DNA of 50,316 nt from Acidobacteriota bacterium (GCA_016190945.1 JACPPO010000025.1:1-50316), one strand, 5' to 3'. Shown: positions 30,912 through 38,643, counted from the first letter of the stretch. Numbers and translations are program-made. Notes: a model not told the origin generated them from the sequence alone.

Positions 30912-31144
30912 CGCCGCTTCGAACCCCAGCGTGCTTTCGCGGCGTTCGACGCGATTTCGGTTTTTCTCTTCGCAGATAGTTTCCGGGCCCTCGCCGCGCC
31001 GCCGCGACGCCCCAATTCAACGGCGGCGGCGTTTCTGGTCCATTCGCGACCTTCAACGATCTCGCCCGTGGCGATCTTCATGACCGTCACGGCGTTCGAG
31101 ATAACATCGGCCGGGCGCTTCTGGCCCTTGGGTCCTTTCGGCAT
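30884..31144 (-). CDS. Island gene D: basic, alanine/arginine-rich small protein
   Basis: 86 aa: MPKGPKGQKRPADVISNAVT, then MKIATGEIVEG and LGRRGGAARARKLSAKRKTE, ending KARWGSKRRQAGRGRSK. It belongs to a common type of short conserved hypothetical with a GPKGxKRPADVIxxAV start and a lysine/arginine-rich tail resembling histone-H1-like or KGG-repeat DNA-binding proteins. Nucleic-acid binding is plausible, not shown. The only other island gene on the minus strand besides the transposase stump, convergent with gene C. Confidence 0.7.
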   Translation of the reverse strand: MPKGPKGQKRPADVISNAVTVMKIATGEIVEGREWTRNAAAVELGRRGGAARARKLSAKRKTEIASNAAKARWGSKRRQAGRGRSK

Positions 31145-31181
31145 AGCTTATCGCTAAGCATCGCACGGAGATGGGCAGCCA

Positions 31182-31382
31182 ATGGCACGATACATCAGAC
31201 GGTTTGGCGAGGTCCAGTGGGAGATTATCATTCGGAGGCTGGACAGTGATTTAGACGTTCGGGCCCAAAGACCCCCGGCCGCTGAACCACAGGAGGCCCT
31301 ACCTAAACTCGCAAACGAGGAAGAATTGCTGCGCTCTATTTGTAGGCATCTTGAGAGCACCGAAGGGCCGATGAGCGACTGA
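31182..31382 (+). CDS. Island gene E: 66-aa hypothetical protein
   Basis: MARYIRRFGEVQWEIIIRRL then LPKLANEEELLRSICRHLES. Two amphipathic helices joined by a proline-rich linker. No recognised family, signal or membrane segment, and only a weak ribosome site. Located between gene D and gene F, in the same orientation as F. Could be a non-coding ORF; kept because spacing fits the compact island. Confidence 0.4.
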   Translation: MARYIRRFGEVQWEIIIRRLDSDLDVRAQRPPAAEPQEALPKLANEEELLRSICRHLESTEGPMSD

Positions 31383-31409
31383 AACCTCTGTTAAAGAAGA
31401 GGTGACCCA

Positions 31410-31619
31410 ATGGGCGATCTTTGTGACCGCTGGCCGTACCCGTGTGATTCCGTCCCACTGCCTTTCAGTGCGCCAATTAACCTCGTAATCTTCCTCTTAT
31501 GGCTGGTGGGGTGTTACCAGCTCGTCAACGCACCACGTGAATCGCGGCTATCGGGGCCATGGATGACGCTTTTCCGTATTGGCCCTATAGTGCAACTTGG
31601 CGCATGTCTATTCAGATGA
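31410..31619 (+). CDS. Island gene F: small membrane protein
   Basis: 69 aa with AAGAGGTGA before the ATG. MGDLCDRWPYPCDSVPLPFS is followed by one clear membrane helix (INLVIFLLWLVGCYQLV) and a second hydrophobic stretch near the end (IGPIVQLGACLF). Two cysteines lie near the N-terminus. No family recognised. The last gene before the right inverted repeat. Confidence 0.5.
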   Translation: MGDLCDRWPYPCDSVPLPFSAPINLVIFLLWLVGCYQLVNAPRESRLSGPWMTLFRIGPIVQLGACLFR

Positions 31620-31628
31620 CCGCGAGTT

Positions 31629-31647
31629 CAAACTGAGACACTACCGC
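31629..31647 (-). repeat. Right terminal inverted repeat of the island
   Basis: CAAACTGAGACACTACCGC, the exact inverse of the left end. The next bases, CGCAGC, repeat the left flank in direct orientation. Confidence 0.88.
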
Positions 31648-31684
31648 CGCAGCGCGTTCCTTGACACGGTCCGCCCGTGAGTCC

Positions 31685-31690
31685 TACGCT
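31685..31690 (+). promoter_or_regulatory. -10 box (TACGCT) before the metal cluster
   Basis: TACGCT ends 9 nt before the GTG at 31700. TTGACA lies at 31661-31666, giving 18-bp spacing and a perfect -35 hexamer. Confidence 0.55.
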
Positions 31691-31699
31691 GGGTGACTG

Positions 31700-32077
31700 G
31701 TGCTGCGCTGGTTTCGCATCCACGCGTCGCGGATCGCCATCACGGCCATCGTCTCGCTGGCCGCCGTGGGCGTGTCGTCCATCTCCCCGCACGAGGACGA
31801 CTGCCACGACGCGGCGTGTTGGGCGGTGGCGGTGGAGCACGACGCCGCCGCGCATCGCTTCGACGCGCCGCCCGCGGGCACCGGCGCCCACCCGCTGCAC
31901 TGCCTCGTCTGTCACTGGGTGCGCTCCTTCCGACCGCGAACCGAGGCGAAAAGCCTGTTAACGCCGGCGGCTGAAGCCGGCACTGTCGTCCCCGTCGAGC
32001 TCTTCACGGCCGCGGCGGCTGCGCCCGCCGCGCAGCCGCCGCTGCGCTCTCCTCCTTCGTCTCCGCTCGAAGCGTAA
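31700..32077 (+). CDS. His/Cys-rich exported small protein (DUF2946-like)
   Basis: 125 aa from GTG 31700. An N-terminal hydrophobic segment (RIAITAIVSLAAVGVSSISP) is followed by a metal-ligand-rich region, HEDDCHDAACWAVAVEHDAA, then HPLHCLVCHWVRSFRP and an Ala/Pro-rich tail. The HxxHCxxC arrangement resembles DUF2946-type periplasmic proteins found near metal transport genes. It heads a cluster encoding a porin, a ZnuA-like protein and an ABC-3 permease, so binding of zinc or another transition metal is a reasonable inference. Confidence 0.6.
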   Translation: MLRWFRIHASRIAITAIVSLAAVGVSSISPHEDDCHDAACWAVAVEHDAAAHRFDAPPAGTGAHPLHCLVCHWVRSFRPRTEAKSLLTPAAEAGTVVPVELFTAAAAAPAAQPPLRSPPSSPLEA

Positions 32078-32099
32078 TCACTCGGTTCACGATCACAGG

Positions 32100-32143
32100 G
32101 CGCGGCTTCACGCCGCGCGGGCGTGCGTGGCGGGGACCCCGCC
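32100..32143 (+). terminator. Two GC-rich hairpins in the metal cluster leader
   Basis: GCGCGGC-TTCAC-GCCGCGC (32100-32118) and GGCGGGG-A-CCCCGCC (32129-32143) lie between the small His/Cys gene and the porin gene. Neither is directly followed by a T-run, although TTTTTTT occurs at 32175-32181. They may attenuate or process the transcript. Confidence 0.35.
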
Positions 32144-32192
32144 AGAGGGCCCGCCCTGCGGACAACAGTGATTCATTTTTTTGGAGACGACC

Positions 32193-33530
32193 ATGCAGGC
32201 ACGACGTTTTTCCACAGGAATGTGTGCGGTATTGATATTCGCGGCCGCCTTGTTCGGCCCGGTCACGACGGTATCGGCGCAGACGGCTGACGTGCAGGCG
32301 CTGCGTCAGGAAATTGAACAGCTCCGGAAGGAGTTCGAAGCGGTGCGGCAGCAGTACGGCCAGCGGTTGAGCGCGCTCGAGGCGCGCCTCGGCGGCGCGG
32401 CAGCGCCGGCGGCCGCGGCACCAGCGACCCGGGAGGCCGGCCAGCCCGCGACCGCGGAGGTCCCGCCCGGCGCTCTCGCCGCCGGCGGTCCGACCGGATC
32501 GCTGCCGATCTACGCCACCGCCTCTGCGGCCTCGAAGATTTTCAATCCGGACATCGGCATGATCGGGAACTTCATCAGCGCGACAGGGGAGAGCCGCGGC
32601 GGCAGTGAATCGATCGCGCCGATCCCGTTCGCGACGCTGCAGGAAAGCGAGGCGAGCTTCCAGGCGATCGTTGATCCGTACGCGCGCGCCGATTTCTTCC
32701 TCGCGATTGGGGAGGAAGGCATCGAGGTGGAAGAAGGGTATGTGTCGTTTCCGACGCTCCCTGGCGGGCTTTTCGTCAAGGCGGGTAAGTTCCGCGCCAA
32801 CATCGGTCGTTTGAACGCGTTCCACAACCACACGCTGCCGTGGATTGATCGGCCGCTCGTCATGTACAACCTGCTGGGCGGCAGCCCGCTTGACCCGGAC
32901 ACGGGGATTAAGGATGCGGGCGTGTCGGTCTCGCGCCTGATTCCGGCCGGTAAGGTGTTCTTGGAGGCCACCGGCGAAGTATTCCGAGGCGATTCCGGGA
33001 CGGTGTTCAAGTCGAGCCGCCGGTCCGACGTGAGCACTATCGGGCGCCTTCGTGCCTACGCGGACTTCACCGAAGAAGCGAACATCGAGATTGGCGGCTC
33101 GTACGCTCGCGGTCACAACGACCTGGGGAGTGGTTTCTTCACGCAGTTGTACGGCACCGATGTCGCCCTCCGCTGGCGTCCGCTCAGCCGAGCGATCTAC
33201 CGCTCGATGGCGGCGCGGACGGAGCTGTTCTGGAGCCGGCGCGAAGAGATAGCCGCCCCGCAGTCCGCCTTTGGCGGGTACGCCTCACTCGACTACCAGG
33301 TCCAGCGCCGCTGGTTCGTCGGAGGGCGATACGACTGGACCGAGCGGGCCACCAACGCCGCCATTCGGGACCGCGGAAGCTCCGCGGTCCTCACGTTCTG
33401 GCCGAGCGAATTCACCCAGCTTCGGAGTCAGTACCGCCGGACACGATACGGCGACGACGGCCGAATGGCGAACGAACTGCTGTTTCAGGCGCTTTTCACG
33501 ATCGGCGCACACGGCGCGCACCCGTTCTAG
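32193..33530 (+). CDS. Coiled-coil outer-membrane porin of the metal cluster
   Basis: 445 aa from ATG 32193 (GGAG upstream). Signal peptide (CAVLIFAAALFGPVTTVSAQ), then a coiled coil (about 30-65, VQALRQEIEQLRKEFEAVRQ), an Ala/Pro linker, and from about 110 a beta-barrel-like region with alternating hydrophobic strands (ASFQAIVDPYARADFFLAIG, then GGLFVKAGKFRANIGRLNAF). Proteins of this shape often accompany zinc or manganese ABC importers in Acidobacteriota and related phyla (recalled). Presumably gives the metal access across the outer membrane. 17 nt before the binding-protein gene. Confidence 0.7.
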   Translation: MQARRFSTGMCAVLIFAAALFGPVTTVSAQTADVQALRQEIEQLRKEFEAVRQQYGQRLSALEARLGGAAAPAAAAPATREAGQPATAEVPPGALAAGGPTGSLPIYATASAASKIFNPDIGMIGNFISATGESRGGSESIAPIPFATLQESEASFQAIVDPYARADFFLAIGEEGIEVEEGYVSFPTLPGGLFVKAGKFRANIGRLNAFHNHTLPWIDRPLVMYNLLGGSPLDPDTGIKDAGVSVSRLIPAGKVFLEATGEVFRGDSGTVFKSSRRSDVSTIGRLRAYADFTEEANIEIGGSYARGHNDLGSGFFTQLYGTDVALRWRPLSRAIYRSMAARTELFWSRREEIAAPQSAFGGYASLDYQVQRRWFVGGRYDWTERATNAAIRDRGSSAVLTFWPSEFTQLRSQYRRTRYGDDGRMANELLFQALFTIGAHGAHPF

Positions 33531-33547
33531 CGTCGAGGGGAATCATC

Positions 33548-34483
33548 ATGAGTATCAGGGCATCGATCGGTGCGGCGGTCGCTGCGGCGTTCCTCGCCGG
33601 CACCCCGGTGAGCGCTCAGAGCAAGTTGAACGTCGTGACGTCGACCGAAGATCTCGCCTCGATCGCACGCGAAGTCGGCGGCGACAAAGTGGCTGTCGTG
33701 GCCCTTGCGAAGGGCTATCAGGATCCGCATTTCGTCGATGCGAAGCCGAGCTTCATTCTGACCATGAACCGTGCGGATCTCTACATTGCGGTCGGCCGTG
33801 AGCTCGAGATTGGCTGGCTGCCGCCGCTCGTGAACAGCAGCCGCAACGCCAAGATTCAGCCGGGTGCCAGGGGGTACCTCGACGCCTCGCTGACCGTCCA
33901 CATTCTCGAGATTCCAACCGGCCAGATCACCCGTGCCATGGGCGATGTGCACCCGCTTGGCAATCCCCATTACTGGCTCGAGCCAGGCAACGGCCGCCTG
34001 ATCGCTCAGGCCGTTCGCAACAAACTCAGCGAGATCTCCCCTGCCGACAACGCCCTTTTTGCGCGGCGTTACGACGATTTCGACAGGCGTCTCGCAGCGG
34101 CCGAAAAACGCTGGGATGCCGCCATGGCGCCGTACAAGGGCACGAAGCTTGTCACGTATCACCGTTCGTGGCCGAACTTCATGGATCGCTTCGGACTCCA
34201 GGTCATAGGTTACGTCGAGCCGAAGCCGGGCATTCCGCCGTCGCCATCACACACGCTCGATCTCATCGAAGAGATGAAGCGCGGCGGTATTAAGCTCATC
34301 GTCGTCGAGCCGTATTTCAGCCTGAAGACGCCCCAGGCCATCGCCAATCAGATCCCCGGCGGCAAGGTGCTCGTTCTGGCGCCGTCCGTTGGTGGTGTGA
34401 AGGAAGTGGCCGATTACATTCAGTTGTTCGAGTACAACGTCAAGCTGCTGGCCGGTGCGCTGAAGCAGGTGACGGGAAAGTAA
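33548..34483 (+). CDS. Zinc/manganese ABC transporter substrate-binding protein (ZnuA/cluster A-I family)
   Basis: 311 aa with a signal peptide ending at TPVSAQS. The fold starts LNVVTSTEDLASIAREVGGD. Metal-ligand histidines fit the cluster A-I pattern: YQDPHFVDAKPS, DVHPLGNPHYWLEP and YHRSWPNFMDRFGL, with a late acidic ligand near VVEPYFSLKTPQ. There is no His-rich charged loop as in typical ZnuA, which leaves zinc versus manganese open. Upstream porin and downstream ABC-3 permease (6-nt gap) complete most of an importer. Confidence 0.9.
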   Translation: MSIRASIGAAVAAAFLAGTPVSAQSKLNVVTSTEDLASIAREVGGDKVAVVALAKGYQDPHFVDAKPSFILTMNRADLYIAVGRELEIGWLPPLVNSSRNAKIQPGARGYLDASLTVHILEIPTGQITRAMGDVHPLGNPHYWLEPGNGRLIAQAVRNKLSEISPADNALFARRYDDFDRRLAAAEKRWDAAMAPYKGTKLVTYHRSWPNFMDRFGLQVIGYVEPKPGIPPSPSHTLDLIEEMKRGGIKLIVVEPYFSLKTPQAIANQIPGGKVLVLAPSVGGVKEVADYIQLFEYNVKLLAGALKQVTGK

Positions 34484-34489
34484 AGCGAC

Positions 34490-35323
34490 GTGGACTGGAC
34501 GATCCTTCAGTTCCTCGCCCCTGCGATCGTCGCCAGCCTGATCATCGCCGGCATTCACGCGTATCTCGGCTTGCACGTCGTCGAGCGGGGTGTCATCTTC
34601 GTCGACCTCTCGCTCGCGCAGATCGCGTCGCTCGGGGCTGCCATTGCGGTGTGGCAGGGCTACGACGCGCACGCTCCATCTGTTTACTGGATGAGCCTGG
34701 GGTTCACGCTTATTGGTGCGGTGATCTTCGCCGTGATCAAAGGCCAGAAAGCCCGCATTCCGCAGGAAGCGATCATCGGCATTTCGTACGCGGTCGCCTC
34801 GGCGGCGGTGATTCTCACCCTCAGCAAGGCGACAGGCGAGGCGGAGCATCTTCGGGACATGCTCGTCGGCAACATCCTCTCGGTGCAGTGGTCTGAGGTG
34901 TGGTTGACCGGCGCGATCTATCTTCTAATCGGGCTCTTTCATTACGTGTTCAGGAAGCGGTTCCTCGAAATCTCCATGGACGCCCGCGCGGCGGCGGCCA
35001 GGGGCGTTTCCGTCAGGTTCTGGGACTTCCTCTTTTATGCGTCGTTCGGCTTCGTCGTCACGCGTTCGGTGGCGATCGCCGGAGTGCTGCTGGTCTTCTG
35101 TTACCTGATCGTGCCGTCGGTCGGTGGCATGCTGTTCTCCGGGCGCATCGGTCCCAGGCTGGCGATAGGGTGGGTGATGGGCGCGGTCGTCTCGATGCTC
35201 GGCATGTACTTCTCCGTCCTGTTCGATCTGCCGACCGGGGCGACGATCGTCTGCACATTTGGCCTCGTGCTTGTTCTGATGGCGGCGGTCCGGCCGCTGC
35301 TGTTACGAAAGGTTCACAACTAG
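34490..35323 (+). CDS. ABC-3 family metal permease (ZnuB/MntB-like)
   Basis: 277 aa from GTG 34490. Seven to nine hydrophobic segments, beginning ILQFLAPAIVASLIIAGIHA. Family signatures include VVERGVIFVDLSLAQIASLG and, later, YLIVPSVGGMLFSGRIGPRL. It forms the inner-membrane channel for the metal delivered by the ZnuA-like protein. The cognate ATPase gene is not in the cluster, and the next gene is convergent, so the ATPase must be elsewhere. Its last 21 bp overlap the pseudouridine synthase gene. Confidence 0.9.
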   Translation: MDWTILQFLAPAIVASLIIAGIHAYLGLHVVERGVIFVDLSLAQIASLGAAIAVWQGYDAHAPSVYWMSLGFTLIGAVIFAVIKGQKARIPQEAIIGISYAVASAAVILTLSKATGEAEHLRDMLVGNILSVQWSEVWLTGAIYLLIGLFHYVFRKRFLEISMDARAAAARGVSVRFWDFLFYASFGFVVTRSVAIAGVLLVFCYLIVPSVGGMLFSGRIGPRLAIGWVMGAVVSMLGMYFSVLFDLPTGATIVCTFGLVLVLMAAVRPLLLRKVHN

Positions 35324-36022
35324 GGCGCTGAGGTCGCGCGGCACCGGTGCCTCAAACTGCAAGGGCTCGCGTGTTACGGGATGCAGCAAGCTCATTCGCC
35401 ACGCGTGAAGCGCCTGCCGGGTCAGCGCCGGATGCGCCTCACCGTAAGACACGTCGCCCGCGATCGGCCACCCACGCGCGGCCAGATGCACGCGGATCTG
35501 ATGCGTGCGTCCGGTGAGCAGTTGACAGCGGACGAGCGAGTAACCGCCCGTCGTCGAGAGCACCTCGTAGTCGGTCCGGCTGGTCTGACCCGTGGCCGTT
35601 ACGACGACCCGGCGTCGGTCTTCAGCGCTCCGGGCGAGAGGCAGCGCGATTGAGCCGCGCGCCGGCGTTGGCGTGCCGCGCACGATCGCCAGGTATTGCT
35701 TGCTGACCCGGCCGGCCGCCGCGTCCCGCTGCATGCGGGCATGAACCTCCGGTCTCAGGGCCACGAGCACCAGCCCGGACGTATCTTTGTCGAGCCGTGT
35801 GACGATGCTCGGCTCGATGCCGGCGCGGCCGCGCACGTGCCAGAGCACCCCGTTGAGCAGAGTGCCGGACCAGTTCCTGTAGGTCGGGTGCACGACCATG
35901 CCGGGCGGCTTGTCGATGGCGATGAGCGAATCATCTTCGTAGACGACCGCGATCGCCAACGCTTCCGGCTCAGGCCGCGGGCGTCTGATGACGGATTGAA
36001 TCGGCGGGGCCTCTTCAGGCAT
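35303..36022 (-). CDS. RluA-family pseudouridine synthase
   Basis: 239 aa. The catalytic aspartate lies in SIVTRLDKDTSGLVLVA, with the family motifs IDKPPGMVVHP near the N-terminus and RTHQIRVHLAARGWPIAGD near the C-terminus. No S4 domain, so it is closer to the short RluA/RluC-like catalytic core than to full RluD. It converts specific uridines of rRNA or tRNA to pseudouridine; the target site is unknown. Start ATG 36022 lies 10 bp from the divergent msrA start, and a dense palindromic stretch (gcatgccctagacaatgc) occupies the gap. An identically oriented ATG 12 nt further upstream is in another frame. Confidence 0.9.
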   Translation of the reverse strand: MPEEAPPIQSVIRRPRPEPEALAIAVVYEDDSLIAIDKPPGMVVHPTYRNWSGTLLNGVLWHVRGRAGIEPSIVTRLDKDTSGLVLVALRPEVHARMQRDAAAGRVSKQYLAIVRGTPTPARGSIALPLARSAEDRRRVVVTATGQTSRTDYEVLSTTGGYSLVRCQLLTGRTHQIRVHLAARGWPIAGDVSYGEAHPALTRQALHAWRMSLLHPVTREPLQFEAPVPRDLSALVVNLS

Positions 36023-36032
36023 TGTCTAGGGC

Positions 36033-36683
36033 ATGCCTGTTTCCAACACGCTCAAGCTTCGCCTGCCGCGCCCGGATGACGCCTTGCCCGGGCGCCCCGA
36101 CGCGATGCCGGTTCCCGCTGAGCATTTTGTCAGCGGGCACCCATTGACGCCGCCGTTTCCCGCCGGCCTGGAGCAGGCGGTCGTCGGCATGGGCTGTTTC
36201 TGGGGGGCGGAGCGGAAGTTCTGGGAGGCGCCCGGCGTCTACACAACGGCCGTGGGCTACGCTGGCGGGCAGACGCCGAACCCGACGTACAGGGAAGTCT
36301 GTTCGGGCATGACCGGGCACACGGAAGCGGTCCTCGTGGTCTTCGATCCAAGACTGACATCGTACGACGCGATGTTGAAAATCTTCTGGGAGAATCACGA
36401 CCCGACCCAGGGGATGCGCCAGGGCAATGACGTGGGCACGCAGTACCGGTCGTCGGTGTACACGTTCTCGCCGGAGCAGAAGCGTGCCGCCGAATCGTCC
36501 CGTGCCGCATTTCAGGATCGTCTCGCGGCCGCGGGCTACGGCAGGATCACCACAGAGATCGCCGACGCGCCGCCGTTCTACTACGCCGAGGATTATCATC
36601 AGCAGTACCTCGCAAAGAATCCCGCCGGTTATTGCGGCATCGGTGGCACCGGCGTCAACTGTCCCATTGGCGTCAGCGCCTGA
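36033..36683 (+). CDS. msrA: Peptide methionine sulfoxide reductase MsrA
   Basis: 216 aa with catalytic [20 protein letters not shown], then [20 protein letters not shown] and [13 protein letters not shown], and a tail [17 protein letters not shown] containing the resolving cysteines. It reduces methionine-S-sulfoxide in proteins using thioredoxin. The 40-residue N-terminal extension before the catalytic Cys is typical of the longer MsrA form. No SD is evident. Divergent from the pseudouridine synthase gene. Confidence 0.95.
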   Translation: MPVSNTLKLRLPRPDDALPGRPDAMPVPAEHFVSGHPLTPPFPAGLEQAVVGMGCFWGAERKFWEAPGVYTTAVGYAGGQTPNPTYREVCSGMTGHTEAVLVVFDPRLTSYDAMLKIFWENHDPTQGMRQGNDVGTQYRSSVYTFSPEQKRAAESSRAAFQDRLAAAGYGRITTEIADAPPFYYAEDYHQQYLAKNPAGYCGIGGTGVNCPIGVSA

Positions 36684-36735
36684 ACGACCCGCTTCGTCGA
36701 AGCTCGCGTAAACGAGGCACGCGAGCGGCGGCAGG

Positions 36736-36766
36736 TATAATCCGCGCAATGACGGATTCATGGTGA
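36736..36766 (+). promoter_or_regulatory. Orphan TATAAT followed by a five-codon ORF
   Basis: A perfect TATAAT (36736-36741) ends 7 nt before ATG ACG GAT TCA TGG TGA (36749-36766). This matches the leaderless promoter pattern in the window, but the ORF is only MTDSW. It is followed within 10 nt by the inverted repeat at 36776, which may have replaced the gene. Confidence 0.4.
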
Positions 36767-36775
36767 CGTTGGCGC

Positions 36776-36866
36776 CAAGTGGAAACTTTAAAGTGAGAAC
36801 TGGAGAGTAAGTTCGAAGTAGCGCGGGGTACTTTTTACTTACTTTTCACTTTCAAGTTTAAACTTG
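36776..36866. repeat. AAGTGAAA-type inverted repeat at the sulfurtransferase 3' end
   Basis: The left arm, CAAGTGGAAACTTTAAAGTG and following bases, is imperfectly inverted in the right arm, CACTTTCAAGTTTAAACTTG. The right arm also encodes the last codons (SLNLKVKSK) and the stop of the sulfurtransferase gene. Much lower G+C than its surroundings. Confidence 0.6.
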
Positions 36867-37710
36867 CGGCCGGCCCCGTCTCGACCGGGCGGGCCGGATC
36901 ACTTGACCATTCCGACCAGGACCCAGGATAGAGCTTCGCGCCGCTCAGGCCGGCGTGCTCCATCGCCAGGAGGTTCTGGCAGGCGCTCACGCCGGAGCCG
37001 CAGTACATCACCACCCGATCGGGCGACCGTTCGCCGAGCATCTCGGCGAACTGCCGCCGCAGCTTGTCAGGGGGCAGCATCACCCCTTCATCAGTCACGT
37101 TCCGCTTATAGAAATGATTGACGGCTCCGGGGATATGTCCCGGGGTACGGTCAAGCGGTTCGGTCTTGCCCTCGAACCGTTCAGGGCCCCTGGCATCCAC
37201 CAGCAGGACGGATGGATCGCCGAGTCGTGCCTCGACATCCTCTATACCGAGCAGGAGGTCCTTTCGCGGCCGCCCCGTGAATGTGGCCGCCTTCCGCGTC
37301 TCTTCGCCCTTGCGCACCGGCCGGCCTTCGCGAAGCCACTTCGCCCAGCCGCCGTCGAGCACTGCGGCCCCGTCGTGCCCCATGTAACGCAGCATCCACC
37401 ACATGCGGCTCGCGTACGGCCCTGCGTCCTGGTCGTACATCACCACGTGCGCGCCGGCGCCAATCCCGAGGCGGCCGAACGTCGCCTCCATCGCCGCGGA
37501 TGACGGAAGCGGATGCCGTCCCGTGGCGCTCCCGACGGGTCCCGCGAGGTCATGGGAGAGGCTGGCATACACCGCGCCCTGGATATGCGCGCTGCGGTAC
37601 TGCTCGCGTCCCCAGCGGTCATCCCTCAGGTCGTAGCGGCAGTCGACGATGACCCAAGAACCGTCGAGGTGCGGGGCTAGCGTGTCGGAGGAAATCAGCG
37701 TGCTGTACAT
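36835..37710 (-). CDS. Thiosulfate/3-mercaptopyruvate sulfurtransferase (two rhodanese domains)
   Basis: 291 aa with two rhodanese-like domains. The N-terminal domain (about 10-125, VIVDCRYDLRDDRWGREQYR) is inactive; the C-terminal domain (about 160-280) carries the active-site loop YCGSGVSACQNLLAM with the catalytic cysteine. CGSGVxA favours the SseA-type class using 3-mercaptopyruvate or thiosulfate. It transfers sulfane sulfur to thiols or cyanide. The final residues come from the inverted repeat that replaced the normal 3' end, so the tail beyond ARPVETG is not conserved. Confidence 0.92.
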   Translation of the reverse strand: MYSTLISSDTLAPHLDGSWVIVDCRYDLRDDRWGREQYRSAHIQGAVYASLSHDLAGPVGSATGRHPLPSSAAMEATFGRLGIGAGAHVVMYDQDAGPYASRMWWMLRYMGHDGAAVLDGGWAKWLREGRPVRKGEETRKAATFTGRPRKDLLLGIEDVEARLGDPSVLLVDARGPERFEGKTEPLDRTPGHIPGAVNHFYKRNVTDEGVMLPPDKLRRQFAEMLGERSPDRVVMYCGSGVSACQNLLAMEHAGLSGAKLYPGSWSEWSSDPARPVETGPAASLNLKVKSK

Positions 37711-37758
37711 CGACGTTCGGATCGTTCGGCTCGTTCGAACGGGAGCGACCCGAACGAC

Positions 37759-38634
37759 CTACGCGAATCGTTCCAGCGCGGCGATCCGTGCTTCGAGCGG
37801 GGGATGCGTGGAGAAGAAGACCATCCAGCCGCGCGTACCGTTGATCTTGAGCGTGGCGAGTGCCGGGTGCTGCGTGTCGACAAGCTCGCGGCTCGAGGCG
37901 AGTTGTCGCAGCGCCGCGAGCATCCGTTCGCGGCCAGCCAGCGTGGCGCCGCCGCGGTCGGCGCGGAATTCGCGCTGACGCGAGAACCATGCGGTGACGA
38001 GGGATCCCAGGATGCCCAGAACGATCTGCAGGACCATCACCGCCATGAAGTTCGTGCCATGGCCACTCCGCGAGTCATTCGACCGGGAGATCGCGAACGC
38101 GATGAGCCGCGCAAAGAACATCACGAACGCGTTGATCACGCCCTGCAGCAGCGTCATGGTCACCATGTCGCCGTTGCCGATGTGCGCCACCTCGTGCGCC
38201 AGGACGCCTTCCACTTCCTGCTGCCGCATCGCGCGGAGGAGGCCGCTGGACACGGCGACGAGGCTGCGGCTCTTGCTCGGACCGGTGGCAAAGGCGTTGA
38301 CTTCGGGCGACTCGTAGACGCCGACCTCCGGCATCGGCAGGTTCGCCTGCTGGGTCAGGCGCGTGACGGTGGTATGCAGCCAATCGAGCTCCGCGCGTCC
38401 CGTCTTTCCGTCGACGAGCCGCACTCCGGTGGCCCGTTTCGCAATCCAGCGCGACATTTGCAGCGAGATGAACGCGCCGCCCATGCCCCAGACGAAACAG
38501 AAGAGGGCGAGCGCCTGAATGTCGAGGCCGCCCGGGCCGACGTACCGGTCGACGCCGAGCAGGCTCAGGACGATCGACAGCGTGACGACGACCGCCAGGT
38601 TCGTCAGGAGGAACAGGAAAATTCGTTTGCCCAT
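37759..38634 (-). CDS. htpX: Membrane zinc protease HtpX
   Basis: 291 aa. Two N-terminal membrane helices (IFLFLLTNLAVVVTLSIVLS and LALFCFVWGMGGAFISLQMS), cytosolic M48 metalloprotease motif VLAHEVAHIGNGD, two further hydrophobic segments and the third zinc ligand region SRQREFRADRGGA. HtpX degrades misfolded inner-membrane proteins together with FtsH. Start ATG 38634; a TATCCT box ends 9 nt upstream. Separated from the sulfurtransferase gene by 48 nt on the same strand. Confidence 0.95.
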   Translation of the reverse strand: MGKRIFLFLLTNLAVVVTLSIVLSLLGVDRYVGPGGLDIQALALFCFVWGMGGAFISLQMSRWIAKRATGVRLVDGKTGRAELDWLHTTVTRLTQQANLPMPEVGVYESPEVNAFATGPSKSRSLVAVSSGLLRAMRQQEVEGVLAHEVAHIGNGDMVTMTLLQGVINAFVMFFARLIAFAISRSNDSRSGHGTNFMAVMVLQIVLGILGSLVTAWFSRQREFRADRGGATLAGRERMLAALRQLASSRELVDTQHPALATLKINGTRGWMVFFSTHPPLEARIAALERFA

Positions 38635-38643
38635 GGTCGACTC

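Larger units (their letters stand above)
29513..31647. mobile_element. Cargo-carrying IS-derived element with perfect terminal inverted repeats
   Basis: GCGGTAGTGTCTCAGTTTG at 29513-29531 is exactly inverted at 31629-31647. Flanking direct repeats are CGCA (4 bp) if 19-bp ends are used, or GCCGCAGC (8 bp, 29507-29514 and 31646-31653) if 17-bp ends are used; both parse because the ends and target share symmetry. Inside are a truncated IS3-type OrfA next to the left end and six small genes of visibly lower G+C than the flanks. No complete transposase is present, so mobility would require one in trans. The empty site would read as a perfect palindrome, gcgctgccgcagcgc. Confidence 0.85.
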
